Assembly: GCF_051622035.1 (NCBI RefSeq)
Contig: NC_135360.1
Coordinates: 3,469,501 to 3,533,500, forward strand
DNA: 64,000 nucleotides
Origin: Arctopsyche grandis
Lineage: Eukaryota; Arthropoda; Insecta; Trichoptera; Hydropsychidae
Direction of reading: 5' to 3'
Positions 43,187 through 54,829 of the stretch are shown here, in pieces (within the stretch, counting starts at the first letter, position 1; the number at the start of each line of letters is the position of its first letter). Position numbers and translations under genes: made by a program. The notes below the pieces were generated by a model. It worked only from the letters and a program-made list of their open reading frames with translations, did no database searches and was not told the DNA's origin.

Positions 43187-43751
43187 GGTTGTGGCTATTT
43201 GCAGGTACTATATCTGCGAATTATTGGCTATTTGCAGGTACTATATCTGCGAATTATTGGCTATTTGCAGGTACTATATCTGCGAATTATTGGCTATTTG
43301 CAGGTACTATATCTGCGACAGACGCAAAGCCTTCTGCGCATGCGCGTGAACTTATAATCTGATTATAATTTCTTACATTTAATGTATGCTAGACTTGTTT
43401 ATGATCAATCGTTCATTATACATGAGGCAAATCAATTTCGCACGTTATTATAATAGATTTATTTCATTTAGCTAGTTCGCGGCTTGTACTTGTATGTAGG
43501 TATTATACGTTGTATATGATAATAATTTTCTAACAATTAATAAGATTAACTAATTTGGATTATATCTTTTACTCTGCGTCACTTTACGAGATCGAACAAA
43601 ATTTTAAGAGGTTTAAAACAAAATTTTAACAGTAAACACGCTGACAGTGACAGTTAACGCGCATGCGCAGAAGGCTTTGCGCCTGTCGCAGATATAGTAC
43701 CTGCAAATAGCCAATAATTCGCAGATATAGTACCTGCAAATAGCCACAACC
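43187..43751. mobile_element. Mutator-like MITE with tandem-repeat termini, copy 3
   Basis: The ends GGTTGTGGC and GCCACAACC carry a perfect 9-bp duplication ATTACAAAA (43178-43186, 43752-43760). There are four 33-bp units at the left and two at the right, GCGCATGCGC at the inner edges, and a centre of the same type and orientation as copy 1. Confidence 0.9.
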
Positions 43752-43760
43752 ATTACAAAA

Positions 43761-44780
43761 TACTGGTAGTACCAACAATGTCGGTAGCAACAGAAGGTAG
43801 CCTCTCCCAAAAGAGCTCAGTCAAGACCCTATATTGAATAAGTTTACTTGTTTTATTTGAAGATGGATAGCCAATATGGTTGCCAATTGTTGAATTTCAC
43901 ACTCGCTCTTTCTATCGGTCATTCTGACATGACATTGTATGTTTTAAAACTGAACCACTCGTAAGAGTGTAAGAAAAAATGGAATGTGTCAAAAACACCA
44001 TGACGACCGTAATATTGACATAACACAGAGACTTACATACAGTCTGGAGTTATGGTCGATTGTTATGAGGTCAAAGCTTATTTTAAAAATATGTTTAGAT
44101 TGCGTTACCGGATTATGACCCACACTATGGTGAAACATTAAAACGAACACGTTGACACCAGTTTTGACATATAAACAAACACAATGCCGAGTAACAATTA
44201 AATCATCTCCTGAAGTATGTAATACGTTTATTTAAAAGTGATGTCTAATTCTCGCATGTTAGCTTTATGCGCGTTTTTATTAATTTTGCACACTGGATCA
44301 ATACGTGGCAGCTAAATATAAACCGGAACTGTGGCTGATATTGGGAATGTGTTGGCATCAACCATGACGCCAAATTTTAGTATTGATCCATAAATTTGTG
44401 TTTTATGTATTACGAATTTTCGTTGTAAATAATAACCTATGTATGATTTTTGTTGTTAAAATTGTATGTATGTATCTGAATGAAGAAAATGTATTATGCT
44501 TAGCAGAAAATCAATAATTTTTCAGCTATGGCATTTCCATTACTACGAATATTTTTAGAGTGGTCAGTAGACCTATTTTATACGTACCTCACCCGGACAA
44601 AATTAGTTCTTAACTTTTTTATTTAGAATATCATAAATCACGTTGTACATACATACATGTCATAATTGAGCAATATTTGTGTATTTATCCATTTAACTTT
44701 TTCAACATTTATTTTAACCACAGTGCCATGACTGGGTTGAATTTAGTTCGATTTTTATGAAATCAAATTATCCTTACTAT
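43761..44780. other. Intergenic, nothing recognised
   Basis: No gene is supported. ATATAAACCGGAACTGTGG (44317) is faintly similar to 52780 and may be a shared repeat fragment. Confidence 0.35.
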
Positions 44781-44944
44781 AGGTTTTTCATACCAAATTG
44801 ACCCTTTTGCAATTCAAATTGACCTTAATTCATTTCAAGTGGACCCTTTTTCATTTCAAGTTAAAACTTTTTCATTTCAAATTGACATTGTAAAGAAAAT
44901 GGGTCAATTTGAAATTAAAAAGGGTCAATGTGGAATGAAAAATC
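44781..44944. mobile_element. Foldback element of AATTGACCCTTTT words
   Basis: The arms TTTTTCATACCAAATTGACC and GGGTCAATGTGGAATGAAAA are inverted. Each arm is made of a unit of about 25 bp (TTGACCCTTTTTCATTTCAA) repeated about two to three times. Confidence 0.6.
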
Positions 44945-45694
44945 TGTATCATATTCAAACAAAAGAAAAAAAAACAATTCAAATACATGAGTGTGGAATA
45001 TTAATTAATTTAAAAACAAATGAATTATTATAAAATTTTTGGATGCTTAGTCAACCAGATATTACATATAAATATATATTACATATTATGCCAATCCACC
45101 AAAACGACTTATTTTATTTTTATTTTTATTTTTAAACGGCCTGGATAATATTCGGAAATAAGGAATGTTGATTTAAAGTGACAGTTATTACATACACGAG
45201 GACGTGACGCTACATATGTACGTCACAAAAATGACAGGATAGTATAAAACGGGATAGCGTTTAGAGATAAGATGAACACAAGTTGAATAAACATTTCGGA
45301 AGATAAATAAACTGACTAATCGGTCGAAAAAATACGATTAACTTGGATGATTAACTTGGAATTAAGAGCAACACAATTATGTATGTACGAGCACAAACGC
45401 TATTATGACGCCATAGAGCGCGTGCATATCGAAAAATATCTATGCATATATAAAGCGCTTACTTGGTCATACTGATGATTTTTCGTATGTTTGTATGTAC
45501 GTACGTTACACCGTCATGTATGTATGAAGTTTTATAAAAGGTGTTTACTTTCTATCAAGTGCACGAATGCGTGCACCTGGTTTCTAGTATTATAACAAGT
45601 CGGTAGCATTTAATAAGTTCTGGGTTCATTACAAGTCAAAGTGGAAGTCCAAGATTTTATTCCTAAAACAACCAATTGTCCAAACGTTCGTTCA
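44945..45694. other. Intergenic, nothing recognised
   Basis: AT-rich, with a few GTATGTACGTACG words near 45490. No gene or element could be bounded. Confidence 0.35.
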
Positions 45695-45698
45695 TTAA

Positions 45699-45936
45699 CA
45701 CATTCAGCCCGGCGCATGATTTCATACATTTGCCCATGTGGCGGCACTGTCAGGCGTATCGGCACCCAATTACGTGTGACGGCATTAAATCACTTTATAT
45801 AATGAGTTGTCCCTAAATCTTTAGAATTTTATAGGAATTTTAGTGTTGGGGTGCTCAATGAAGTGGAACCGTAAAATTATAGTCTGCTATAGCACTATCC
45901 GCGTGGCCACCGGTGGTACACGCCGGGTTAAACGTG
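45699..45936. mobile_element. piggyBac-like MITE with TTAA duplication
   Basis: TTAA at 45695-45698 and 45937-45940. The inverted ends are CACATTCAGCCCGGCG and CGCCGGGTTAAACGTG. 238 bp, non-coding. Its right TTAA is also the left TTAA of the next element. Confidence 0.75.
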
Positions 45937-45940
45937 TTAA

Positions 45941-46245
45941 GAGGGCTGGGCCCCAGCGCCTTGTCCATACAAACGTATTAGACTTCTCCCTTCCTCAATT
46001 GACAGGCTGAAAACCAGACTGGTACAAGTGACATTTAAAAAAAATCTGGGTCAAGTGCTAAAATAATAGCGTATATGAAATGCTATTATTTTAGCACTTA
46101 AACCAGCTTTTTTTTTTAAATGTAACTTGTACCAGTCTGGTTTTCAGCCCGTCAATTATGGCACTAGAGAAACTATTTTTTATTATGCTATTTATATCTA
46201 CCATAGGTATGGTTCTATTTTTTTTTTTTTTGATTAATCAAAAAA
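45941..46245. mobile_element. Partial GAGGGCTGTACACC-family MITE split by a palindrome
   Basis: Minus-orientation copy of the element at 14911: starts TTAA|GAGGGCTGGGCCCCAGCGCC, continues AGACTTCTCCCTTCCTCAATT, is interrupted at about 46002-46152, then resumes CACTAGAGAAACTATTTTTT. It ends in an inverted run of T/A at about 46210-46285. Confidence 0.65.
46002..46152. mobile_element. Nested ~150-bp palindrome
   Basis: Arms CAGGCTGAAAACCAGACTGG and CCAGTCTGGTTTTCAGCCCG, inner arms AAGTGCTAAAATAATAGC and GCTATTATTTTAGCACTT, around a 12-bp loop. TCAATT repeats on both sides. Comparison with the intact copy at 14911 shows the host sequence CTCAATTATG was split. Confidence 0.7.
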
Positions 46246-46383
46246 TCAAATTAATCAAAAATAAAAAAAATAGAACCGTGCCTAGTAGATAAGGTGGCTC
46301 AGCATATGTTACGCCGAATTCTTCAATTTGCAGAATTAATTCAGTTCGTCCATCACAGATTTCAGATGTAATAATTATTAACC

Positions 46384-46915
46384 ATCAGCATGGACCAATG
46401 GTTTATGTTTATATGCTATCGAACATAGTGGTCACGGGTTCGAGTCCCACTGGTTGCTGCTAGCCAGACCATGGTTTGTGACTCCAGGTCGATCGTTTCC
46501 TATCAGAGTTTGCCAATTTATCTGATTTTCATTGAAATGATTCCAACCATAGATCTAGAATATACTAGATCCGCCCTCACGTGTTATACTTGTCTCCCTT
46601 TTGGCGCATTCAAAATACATGGCGCATGCACAGTTTCTCTTAGTAGGTACATAGGTAGGTACCACTGCGTCGTAGGGAAAAAAACCCAACTTCCCCGGTA
46701 GTTAAACCCCCCGCACCCCTCAGTTAGTGAAGACAAGATCTCCGACCAAAATAACACGTCTGGGCCCATCTAGTGTATTATACATCAATGGTTCCAACAA
46801 ATTGGCAACCTTTACCCATTTCTCGCAAATTTTGGAGCTTTCGGCATCTCGAATTTCGCTAATGCGTACAAAAATGCTGCAAATTTGTCCATAAATATCT
46901 CTTATCATATAAAAA
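46384..46915 (+). mobile_element. SINE interrupted by a MITE
   Basis: tRNA-like head (CAGCATGGACCAATGG, B box GGGTTCGAGTCCCACT), body to ATTGAAATGATTCCAAC, then a 242-bp insert (46548-46789), then the body resumes GGTTCCAACAAATTGGCAAC to GTCCATAAATATCTCTTA. The stem-loop tail is missing. Confidence 0.75.
46548..46789. mobile_element. MITE inserted in a SINE, 9-bp duplication
   Basis: Imperfect inverted ends (ATACTAGATCCGCCCTCACG / CGTCTGGGCCCATCTAGTGT). GATTCCAAC and GGTTCCAAC flank it; the uninterrupted SINE has a single GGTTCCAAC. Non-coding. Confidence 0.65.
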
Positions 46916-47684
46916 TAAAAACAAAATTAAAGAAAATAAGAGTAGTTCACTTCATTTAGTTCATATATGTATGTATGTACATATGTATAGATCTTGAGTT
47001 TTGAACATTGGCAAAATAATTGCATACGGGTAGCAAAGTAGAAGTAAACTCTCTTTTGGATTTCTGCTGGTAGGATATATCCTTTCAATGAGTTCCAATT
47101 AATTTCCCCTCGCATTGGATAACTTCGTGCACACTTCACTTCTATTAGTTTGGTTTTAAAAGGTCATATACCAAACTTTCGAGAGTTAAAATATCCCTCA
47201 CAGACATAAATGGACAATGTATACACGACTACAAATTCTGTACATTTTCCTCTTTTCATTTAACAACTTCTTTTCAATCTGGATAAAACAATAATAATAA
47301 GCAATCTAACACTAAATAATTATAATCAAAAAAAGATTATCCTGCGTTTCGATGCAGTGCTTGTACAAAGATAAACACAAGATCAGGCGCGTAACAACTA
47401 TGCTGCATGGGCATGCGGTGCATGCGGGTCTTTCAGATTTAGGAGCCCAAAAGGATTTAAAATTAAAATATTACACATTTTTAAAATAAAAGTCGTAAAT
47501 ATTTTCTTAAAATTATTCATAAGACTAATGGAAGCACTAGTTAAAAGTTTATACTCCAAATTGCGTGTCGAATTTTCACGATTTCGTACTCCTTCTCACA
47601 ACATTTCATAGTATTCCGTTATGGTATAGCAATAATAATTGTCTGCAATGATCTATAAACCCGATATTAAATTTTAAAAAAATA
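46916..47684. other. Intergenic, nothing recognised
   Basis: No gene is supported. GCATGCGGTGCATGCGGGTC at 47413 resembles the motif near 8085 and 49445. Confidence 0.35.
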
Positions 47685-48408
<724 letters not shown>

Positions 48409-48560
48409 GGTTAATAAAATATTTTCGTTTCATTTTTGTATTTTGTATTTTGAATCACGTTCTCGTATTTGATATTGTTCGAAATTTTCGGATAGTTATT
48501 TCATTTTAAATGAAATATTCGATAACGTAATTAATCATGTAGCGTGGTAGACATCATCAT

Positions 48561-49130
48561 TTGCTGGCTGTACCTCCTGCCCGCACAGTTCTTTTTCGAA
48601 TGGCTCCTATTCCAAGAGCTATTCGACTTCGTAATGCAATCGTTGCTGCCGAGACTGAATGTGATATTTTCCACCTTAGTGAGCGTAAATTGTCGGAAAT
48701 TACTCTAACCCATTTATCTGGTAGTCTGCGCTCATCATTGTTTTCATGATTGATTGTGATTTATGAGTGAAATTTTGATTAACTCTCTTCCATTTGGGCC
48801 TTACAGGGATGTTTTGTATTTGTAGTTGTTTCTTACATATTTATTGAAACTGCCTGTAGGTGAAAGGCATTCCTTATGCTATATTTTTTTTATTTGATAT
48901 TTTTACTTTATCTGTTATTATTAAATGCTATTTTTTATGTTTATGTATGGATGTATTTATGTTTATGTTCAAATGTATTTTTTTTATGTATAATTGATGA
49001 GTATATTATTTTCGTTATGTATTAATTTATGTTTAATTGTTATTTTGTTTTTTTTGTGTTATATTTTCTGACCATTGTGGCGCTTTAGGAATTCCTGTTA
49101 TACCACAATGGTCTGTTTAGAATAAAATAA
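48561..49130 (+). mobile_element. 5'-truncated LINE: ORF2 C-terminus and 3' UTR with class B stem-loop
   Basis: The frame at 48561-48749 ends in a pattern typical of non-LTR ORF2 C-termini: PPARTVLFRMAPIPRAIRLRN ... CDIFHLSERKLSE. A 3' UTR follows (TTTGGGCCTTACAGGGATGT, then a T-rich stretch). Then comes a perfect 11-bp stem GACCATTGTGG / CCACAATGGTC (49070-49080, 49103-49113) and an (AAAT)n tail. The clade is not settled. Confidence 0.7.
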
Positions 49131-49996
49131 ATAAATAAATCATAGTTTTTTTTTTCAAATTAGTAAAAGACTATAAAAGAAATTCGATGAGTCAACGCAG
49201 GCTCAGTGAATTAGCTACATTATAGATTGAACATGAAGAAGCTTCTAAAATGTCTTTGTAAGATGTAATTGCAAAATTTGCGACTTCGAAGGCGTGCAAA
49301 AAGAACATTTAAATAAGAGATAAGAGATATAAAAAATGACGTCTTAAACGAAGACCGTGTGAAACGTAAAGGAGGTTTGTAATTATGTGAGTTAATTATC
49401 AATTTAATTTAAAAAATAAAAAAGGGGGTTTTTTTGCTAACATTTGCATGCGGGCCCAATTTTTCTAGCTACTGCACAATATGACACAGATGACCTTTTT
49501 AGAATAAAACCACACATTTTCCTTTGGTCTGCGTTGCTTCAATCTGCACAAATCGGCCATGTGCGATGAAATTTCATTCGGAATACACCAAAATATACGT
49601 ATTTATAATTTTATTCTATAATAATAGTATGCACACAAATATTCAAGGTCTGATCATTATTGGGCAATTAAAATAATTTTGCGCCTGTTGTTTCGAAATT
49701 TAATTAAGCACATTGGGTATAAAATAACCACACATTTGAAAATCAAACGAAAATAACTACATATTTCTTCCAATGACACTCCTCCACTTTTCTTCGCTTT
49801 GTTCGCGCTAATTCATGCGTTTCATTTCTCTTTAGTCAACGAGACAGTTTTATCTTTAGATACATACGTACATACTTTTGATTAGATCAACGCTTCTCAA
49901 ACTTTAAACAGCTCGTAGTTTTTCAAACTTCTGAGATATACAAAATAAAGTTCCACTGTTTCAATTCCGTGAAAAGTTGGTACTGCCGATAAGGAT
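49131..49996. other. Intergenic, repeat debris
   Basis: The block at 49440-49475 (CATTTGCATGCGGGCCCAAT, TTTCTAGCTA) is shared with 8080-8115. No gene. Confidence 0.35.
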
Positions 49997-50212
49997 AACT
50001 TGACGGTGATATATACCAATTCGACCCTTCGGACGGAGCTTGACAGTGATCGATAACGATGTATCCCATATTATACTAGATAAGTAGAAACGGAAAAGTA
50101 TTCCGTTTTTAGATAACAATGGAGTTTTTTTGGTAACATATGTGCATTGTTGCACGTGAAGAATGTCAAGCTCCATCCGAAGGGTCGAATTGGTATATAT
50201 CACCGTCAAGTT
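49997..50212. mobile_element. MITE with ~49-bp nearly identical inverted ends
   Basis: 216 bp. The ends AACTTGACGGTGATATATAC ... CAATTCGACCCTTCGG are almost identical in inverse orientation, suggesting a young insertion. The interior contains an AAACGGAA/TTCCGTTT dyad. No duplication is evident at the borders chosen. Confidence 0.75.
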
Positions 50213-50622
50213 AGTATAAACAATTCTATAGAATTTCAACGAGACCGCTCCAATGAATAGACGATCCCATTTATATACGTCACGATACCACGTATACGAA
50301 ATATTTTTTTTTGTTTGTTTAACCTTTCCTCCCCTGTGATATGTATTTACTACAACTCGACTCTAATAATGGGAATATCGATATGAAATGTAATAGATAC
50401 GAGGTTCAGAATTTTTGTATTCCTCCGTAATATAATTACGAATTACGTCAATTTATGTGTACAAAATAAATATCATCGGAGCGCGCGGATGTTTTTGGCA
50501 CCGTAAGGGAAAGGTTAAAACTATTTAAAAAATATATCCCACGTACAGCATACCGCATCCCTCGCTGTGTGATCGCGCCCTAAAGTTGAGCTCTCCATTG
50601 AAAAAGCATGAGTCGATCTGAT
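50213..50622. other. Intergenic, nothing recognised
   Basis: No gene or element could be supported. Confidence 0.35.
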
Positions 50623-50631
50623 ATGATTTTG

Positions 50632-50817
50632 GGTTCGGTGATTATTGCACACAAAGCGCTCACCCAAAAGTCACTAAAATCTCTATAACGGAAGAGCTGG
50701 CAGCCGAAAATTCCATAATACTAACGAGAACTCGAGTGCCAAATATTCCGTATCCGCGATTTTCATCGCAAAAATTGTCTTTTGGGCGATCCCAATGTGC
50801 GGAGTATTACAATTACC
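50632..50817. mobile_element. GGTTCGGTGATTA-family MITE, copy 2
   Basis: 186 bp, flanked by ATGATTTTG on both sides (50623-50631, 50818-50826). It starts GGTTCGGTGATTATTGCACA and ends AGTATTACAATTACC. The interior (AGTCACTAAAATCTCTATAA, GCGATTTTCATCGC) is shared with the copy at 52097. Confidence 0.85.
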
Positions 50818-51125
50818 ATGATTTTGTATATGTAAGATTTATGTACTTGATCATGTATTTTTGTTTTCCCTCGCTTGAAACCCAACTTGTTATATGAATT
50901 ATAAGTACATATGTACATGTATCAATAGGTTCGTTATGATTCTGGCAAAATTAAAACAAATGTAGAATTCAAATTGGGATGACGAAATAGACTTAAATCA
51001 GTTTGTGACATTCTTTATTGACAGAAACATCTTTCCTACAGGACTTTCCGACACGAACTGTCAGTTGCATGGGATGTAGAACATACCCAAACTTGTGTAC
51101 ATACATACATAAATACCTAAATATT

Positions 51126-51395
51126 AACCAGCAACATAGCTCAGTGTTTAGCGTGTAATACTTTCAACTAAGTGGTCATGGGTTTATTCTGTGGCCCCGT
51201 GGATATGTGACTCCAGGTTCTATCAGACTTTTATCGGATTTCATTGAAACGGTTCCAACAAATTGGCAGCTTTTCCTATCTCTCGCCAAATATTTTTGCC
51301 AAATTTGTCCATAGATGTCTCTATGAAGCTCTGTAAAAATTGTTTATCGATGTTTGTAATTGGTCAGGAAGGCGCATTGATTAGACATTACACAA
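51126..51395 (+). mobile_element. SINE with half stem-loop tail
   Basis: Head ACCAGCAACATAGCTCAGTG, body CATTGAAACGGTTCCAACAA, TCCATAGATGTCTCTATGAA, tail GGTCAGGAAGGCGCATTGAT. The copy stops inside the loop, before the 3' stem arm. Confidence 0.7.
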
Positions 51396-52088
51396 TTAAA
51401 TGAATAACAAAGAAGAGATCCAGAGACTAATGAAATTGTGTGCACTAAAACACTGATAATAATGCAAATTATATAGGATATATTGTGAAAAAGTTATAGG
51501 TGATTAAACAATTAAAGTCTGACAAAACGATAGGGTGGCAGAAAGGCAGATAAACACGACAACTTGCCATGAGACGTCAAGATGGTCAATTTTAAACTTG
51601 TATATTACGATTATTTTTCACCATCGAACTATCAGAAACGATTAAAATGTCCATCGTTGACCAAAGCGCACAAAATGGCAAAGTTTCAAAACGATCCAAA
51701 GTTTGTAGGAAAAAATACTGAATACTGAAGATAGAAGAGGCTTGTAATAATAATAATAAGCGACGCTGAGTTGGAAGAAGAAAATTAGTTTTTCCAGCCC
51801 AAAAGAGAAGTATTGAAAGTTGCATGTTCAGGGTAATAAGGAGAAATAGAGAGCAAAATACGAGAATGAAGCTATGACCAGAGGAGCAAGACAGAGGATA
51901 TGCATAAATACATATAGTGTAAAATGACATAAGGAAGACCACAAGTGGGATAATATTTTGGAGTCCATCATCCTGTAATGGAAGGTGAGTGGCTGTAAAT
52001 GATGATGATAAAACCGCACATAAAAATGTGAATTTGAAATAATCAAACACCCCTAATAATGATAATCCAATCACCGCATTGATGATAT
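51396..52088. other. Intergenic, nothing supported
   Basis: A 160-codon minus-strand frame (51592-52074) is hydrophobic and without motif. The plus strand is GA-rich, which opens frames on the other strand by chance. A decayed LINE is possible. Confidence 0.35.
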
Positions 52089-52096
52089 AATTAATC

Positions 52097-52300
52097 GGTT
52101 CGGTGATTACTGGTCACAAATTACTCGTCACAAAGTCACTAAAATCTCTATAACGGAACATCTGGCAGCCGAAAAGTCCATCATACTAACGATAACTATC
52201 ATAGTAACGAGAACTTGAGTGCCAAATATTGTGTATTCGCGATTTTCATGGCAAAAATTGTCTTTGTGACCACCCCAATGTGACGAATAGTCCAATTACC
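52097..52300. mobile_element. GGTTCGGTGATTA-family MITE, copy 3
   Basis: 204 bp with a perfect duplication AATTAATC (52089-52096, 52301-52308). Starts GGTTCGGTGATTACTGGTCA; ends GTGACGAATAGTCCAATTACC. An internal duplicated phrase ACTAACGATAACTATCATAG distinguishes it from copy 2. Confidence 0.85.
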
Positions 52301-52942
52301 AATTAATCTTCACCCATATGAACATATGTACTCGGGCGACTGCCAGTAAAACTGAAACTACCTGAAAGTGAAAATATCCACTTGCAGGCACGTTCATACT
52401 TATATAGTATAATAATTCTGTGTTAAACAGTATATGTGTATATATATGTATTATATGGGTCACGTTCCAGAAACGAAGATATGGGTCACGGCCTGAAGGG
52501 GACGTCCCTGAATCCGACTCCGGGCTGTTCGTACGTAAATTTTGAACCATAAAATCTGAACTGGGCCAATGTGCAAATGGCGATACACATCTATATTATA
52601 TCTGCCAGGTGTGAACACGCTAAAGGAAGTGCATGCGAAGACGAGACCAAGGTGAACGCCAATTAACAATCAACATTCTCGGACACGTGAAAATGGCGAC
52701 CTTGCACTAGACTTGGTACGTTTTGTATACAAATATGGACGACAGATGAACAAATACACTTGTCTACGATCAATAAAAACCGGAACTGCGATTCGAGGTG
52801 TGGTTTGCTACAGTACATAGACATACGTAGTATGAAATGCGATTGAAGAAAATTTTGTTTAGAAGGATACTTGAGTAGCGTTCGCTAACTAACCTAACCT
52901 AACTTTAATTGAAGTGTTTATGATAATTTATTTAAAAGTTTT

Positions 52943-52988
52943 GGACCATTGTGGCATTACAGGAAGAACCCAATGCGCCACAATGGCC
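52943..52988 (-). mobile_element. LINE/SINE 3' tail, class B stem-loop
   Basis: On the minus strand: CCATTGTGG, loop CGCATTGGGTTCTTCCTGTAATG, CCACAATGG. A perfect 9-bp stem of class B around a class-A-like loop. The body of the element was not bounded. Confidence 0.7.
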
Positions 52989-53149
52989 TAGATAATAAAA
53001 CAAAAGAGGGAGAAAACCAAAAAATAAATAGATAGAACAAAAAGCAAAAGCAAAAAATAGGATTAAAAAAAAATTACAAAAAAAGAAAAGATAAAAAAAA
53101 CAACATTTAAACACAATCATAAAAAAATAGTGGAAGAAAAATCGAACAA

Positions 53150-53760
53150 GAGTAAACTGCCACTTCCGGTTGAGGAATGCTTACCAAATTTTATACATAC
53201 ATATGTAACTTGGTATTACGCTTAAACTTCTAGATATGAAATTTCAGTTCAATAAAGCAAAATGTTTCTGAGAAAAACATAAAAAGCCTCGATTCTCTAG
53301 AGTAAAAGTACTACTTCCGGATCAGATAAAAATATTTAAAAAATATATTATTTCTATTACATATAAAATTATTATTTCTATTAGATATAAAAAAGATTTA
53401 ATCCGATTAAGTTAGCAGTTTGAGAGATAATTGATTTCAAAAACTTTAAAAAAAGCGGACACCTATAAGGGGAGGTACCATTTCCGGTCAACTTAAAAAT
53501 TTGAAAAAAATTTACGTCGTGTCGATAAGAATTTCAGTAACCGATATTGAGTTTCGGTTTGATAGGACTAACGGTGTTCAAAAAATCCCCAAAATACACA
53601 GACAAACACACATTTTTTCTATATCATGAAAACGGGATCAGTAATCGATTCTGAGTTCGAATCAGTCAAAATCTCGAGTTCGAATTTTCGCATGATCACA
53701 AAACTTCATCTATTGTTACTACGTACATAGATAAAGCAAAAAGAGTAATAAAATACAAAA
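53150..53760. repeat. Dispersed repeat with three ACTTCCGG-type modules
   Basis: CCACTTCCGGTTGAGG (53160), CTACTTCCGGATCAG (53313) and CCATTTCCGGTCAAC (53470) recur at about 155-bp spacing, each followed by AAATTT/AAAATATT and a TTTCAG or TTTCAA word. The right part (CGCATGATCACAAAACTTCA) recurs inverted at 39330. A similar CCACTTCCGGTCGACCG is at 60722. Possibly retroposon UTR modules. Confidence 0.4.
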
Positions 53761-53794
53761 ATAATTTAATAAGTAGTAAAAAAACACAGAAGGG

Positions 53795-53870
53795 AATGTC
53801 TTGCAACTGCAGCCTGTTCCGATAAATAAGAACAAGCTACAAATACAAAACATCCCTGCGAGTGTTAACT
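53795..53870 (-). mobile_element. LINE 3' UTR fragment
   Basis: Complement of the 38505 copy: CAGCCTGTTCCGATAAATAA and CTACAAATACAAAACATCCC. Very short. Confidence 0.6.
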
Positions 53871-54100
53871 TCTTAACCCTTCAAGTGCTGATGTATTTTC
53901 TGTTGAAAGCCCGCCACGCTGAAAATTTCGCCAACATTACCAACTAGAATTATTTAGAAATTAAAAAAAAAGCAGGTATAAAAATTGTAACTAATCCAAA
54001 CAAACCCTAAATCACTACCCTAAATATTTTATACCGAGGATTTCGAGTTTTGTAAAGGTGTGTTTAGACTCTCTAAGATATCTTGCAACAATATAAAATA

Positions 54101-54342
54101 GGTTGTGGCTATTTGCAGGTACTATATCTGGGAATTATTGGCTATTTGCAGGTACTAAATCTGCGACAGGCGCAAAGCCTTCTGCGCATGCGCGTGAATT
54201 GTCACTCTCAGCGTGTTTACTGTTAAAATTTTGATTTTTTTTAAACCTTTTAAAATGTAGTTCGATCTCGTTAAGTGACGTAGAGTAAAAAATATAATCC
54301 AAATTAGATTTGCAGATATAGTACCTGCAAATAGCCACAACC
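54101..54342. mobile_element. Mutator-like MITE with tandem-repeat termini, copy 4 (internally deleted)
   Basis: Ends GGTTGTGGC and GCCACAACC; flanks TATAAAATA (54092-54100) and TATAAATTA (54343-54351), 8 of 9 matching. Two units at left, one at right. The far half of the centre and the right GCGCATGCGC are missing. Same orientation as copy 2. Confidence 0.85.
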
Positions 54343-54829
54343 TATAAATTAAACAAAAGTCTATTACTGAATATATTTTTCCAAAACTAGTTCCATTTTC
54401 TTAATTGTTGTTAAAATGTAGTGCTCACATTCTAAATTCCAAGCCACAATCTAAAATACTCAGCAGTATTTTGCTATTATTGCTACCTGGAAAGGCTTAG
54501 CGGGTAGTATTATTGTTTACTTTGTACATGCTCAAAATACAACGCCTATCGGGGTTTTTCAGGCCCATGAACTTTTTGAAAAAACGGTCAAAGTTGTACA
54601 TACATAGATGTGTATTATCATAGTTATTGTACCAAATTAGGTATTTCTAAACTGAAACCGTAGATTTGCATGCCGTTGCCTCTTTGGCGAACAATCAATA
54701 TCCTGTCTTTAATGTCCTCTCACTCTCATCCGATTTTACAAGCCTTTTTAAAAAAAGTTTTGGCTTACGTAAGCGTTACGGCGAGTGGTTACGAAAATTG
54801 AGTGCTTTTATCTTCCATATGCCTTAATC

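Noticed and set aside
43155-43362. Repetitive LFAGTISANYW open frames (also near 12239, 29079, 54155)
   Set aside because: They are translations of the 33-bp terminal units of a MITE; the unit length keeps frames open without coding selection.
51592-52074. 160-codon hydrophobic minus-strand frame
   Set aside because: No motif, no repeat of known family, and the plus strand is GA-rich, which opens frames on the complement by chance.
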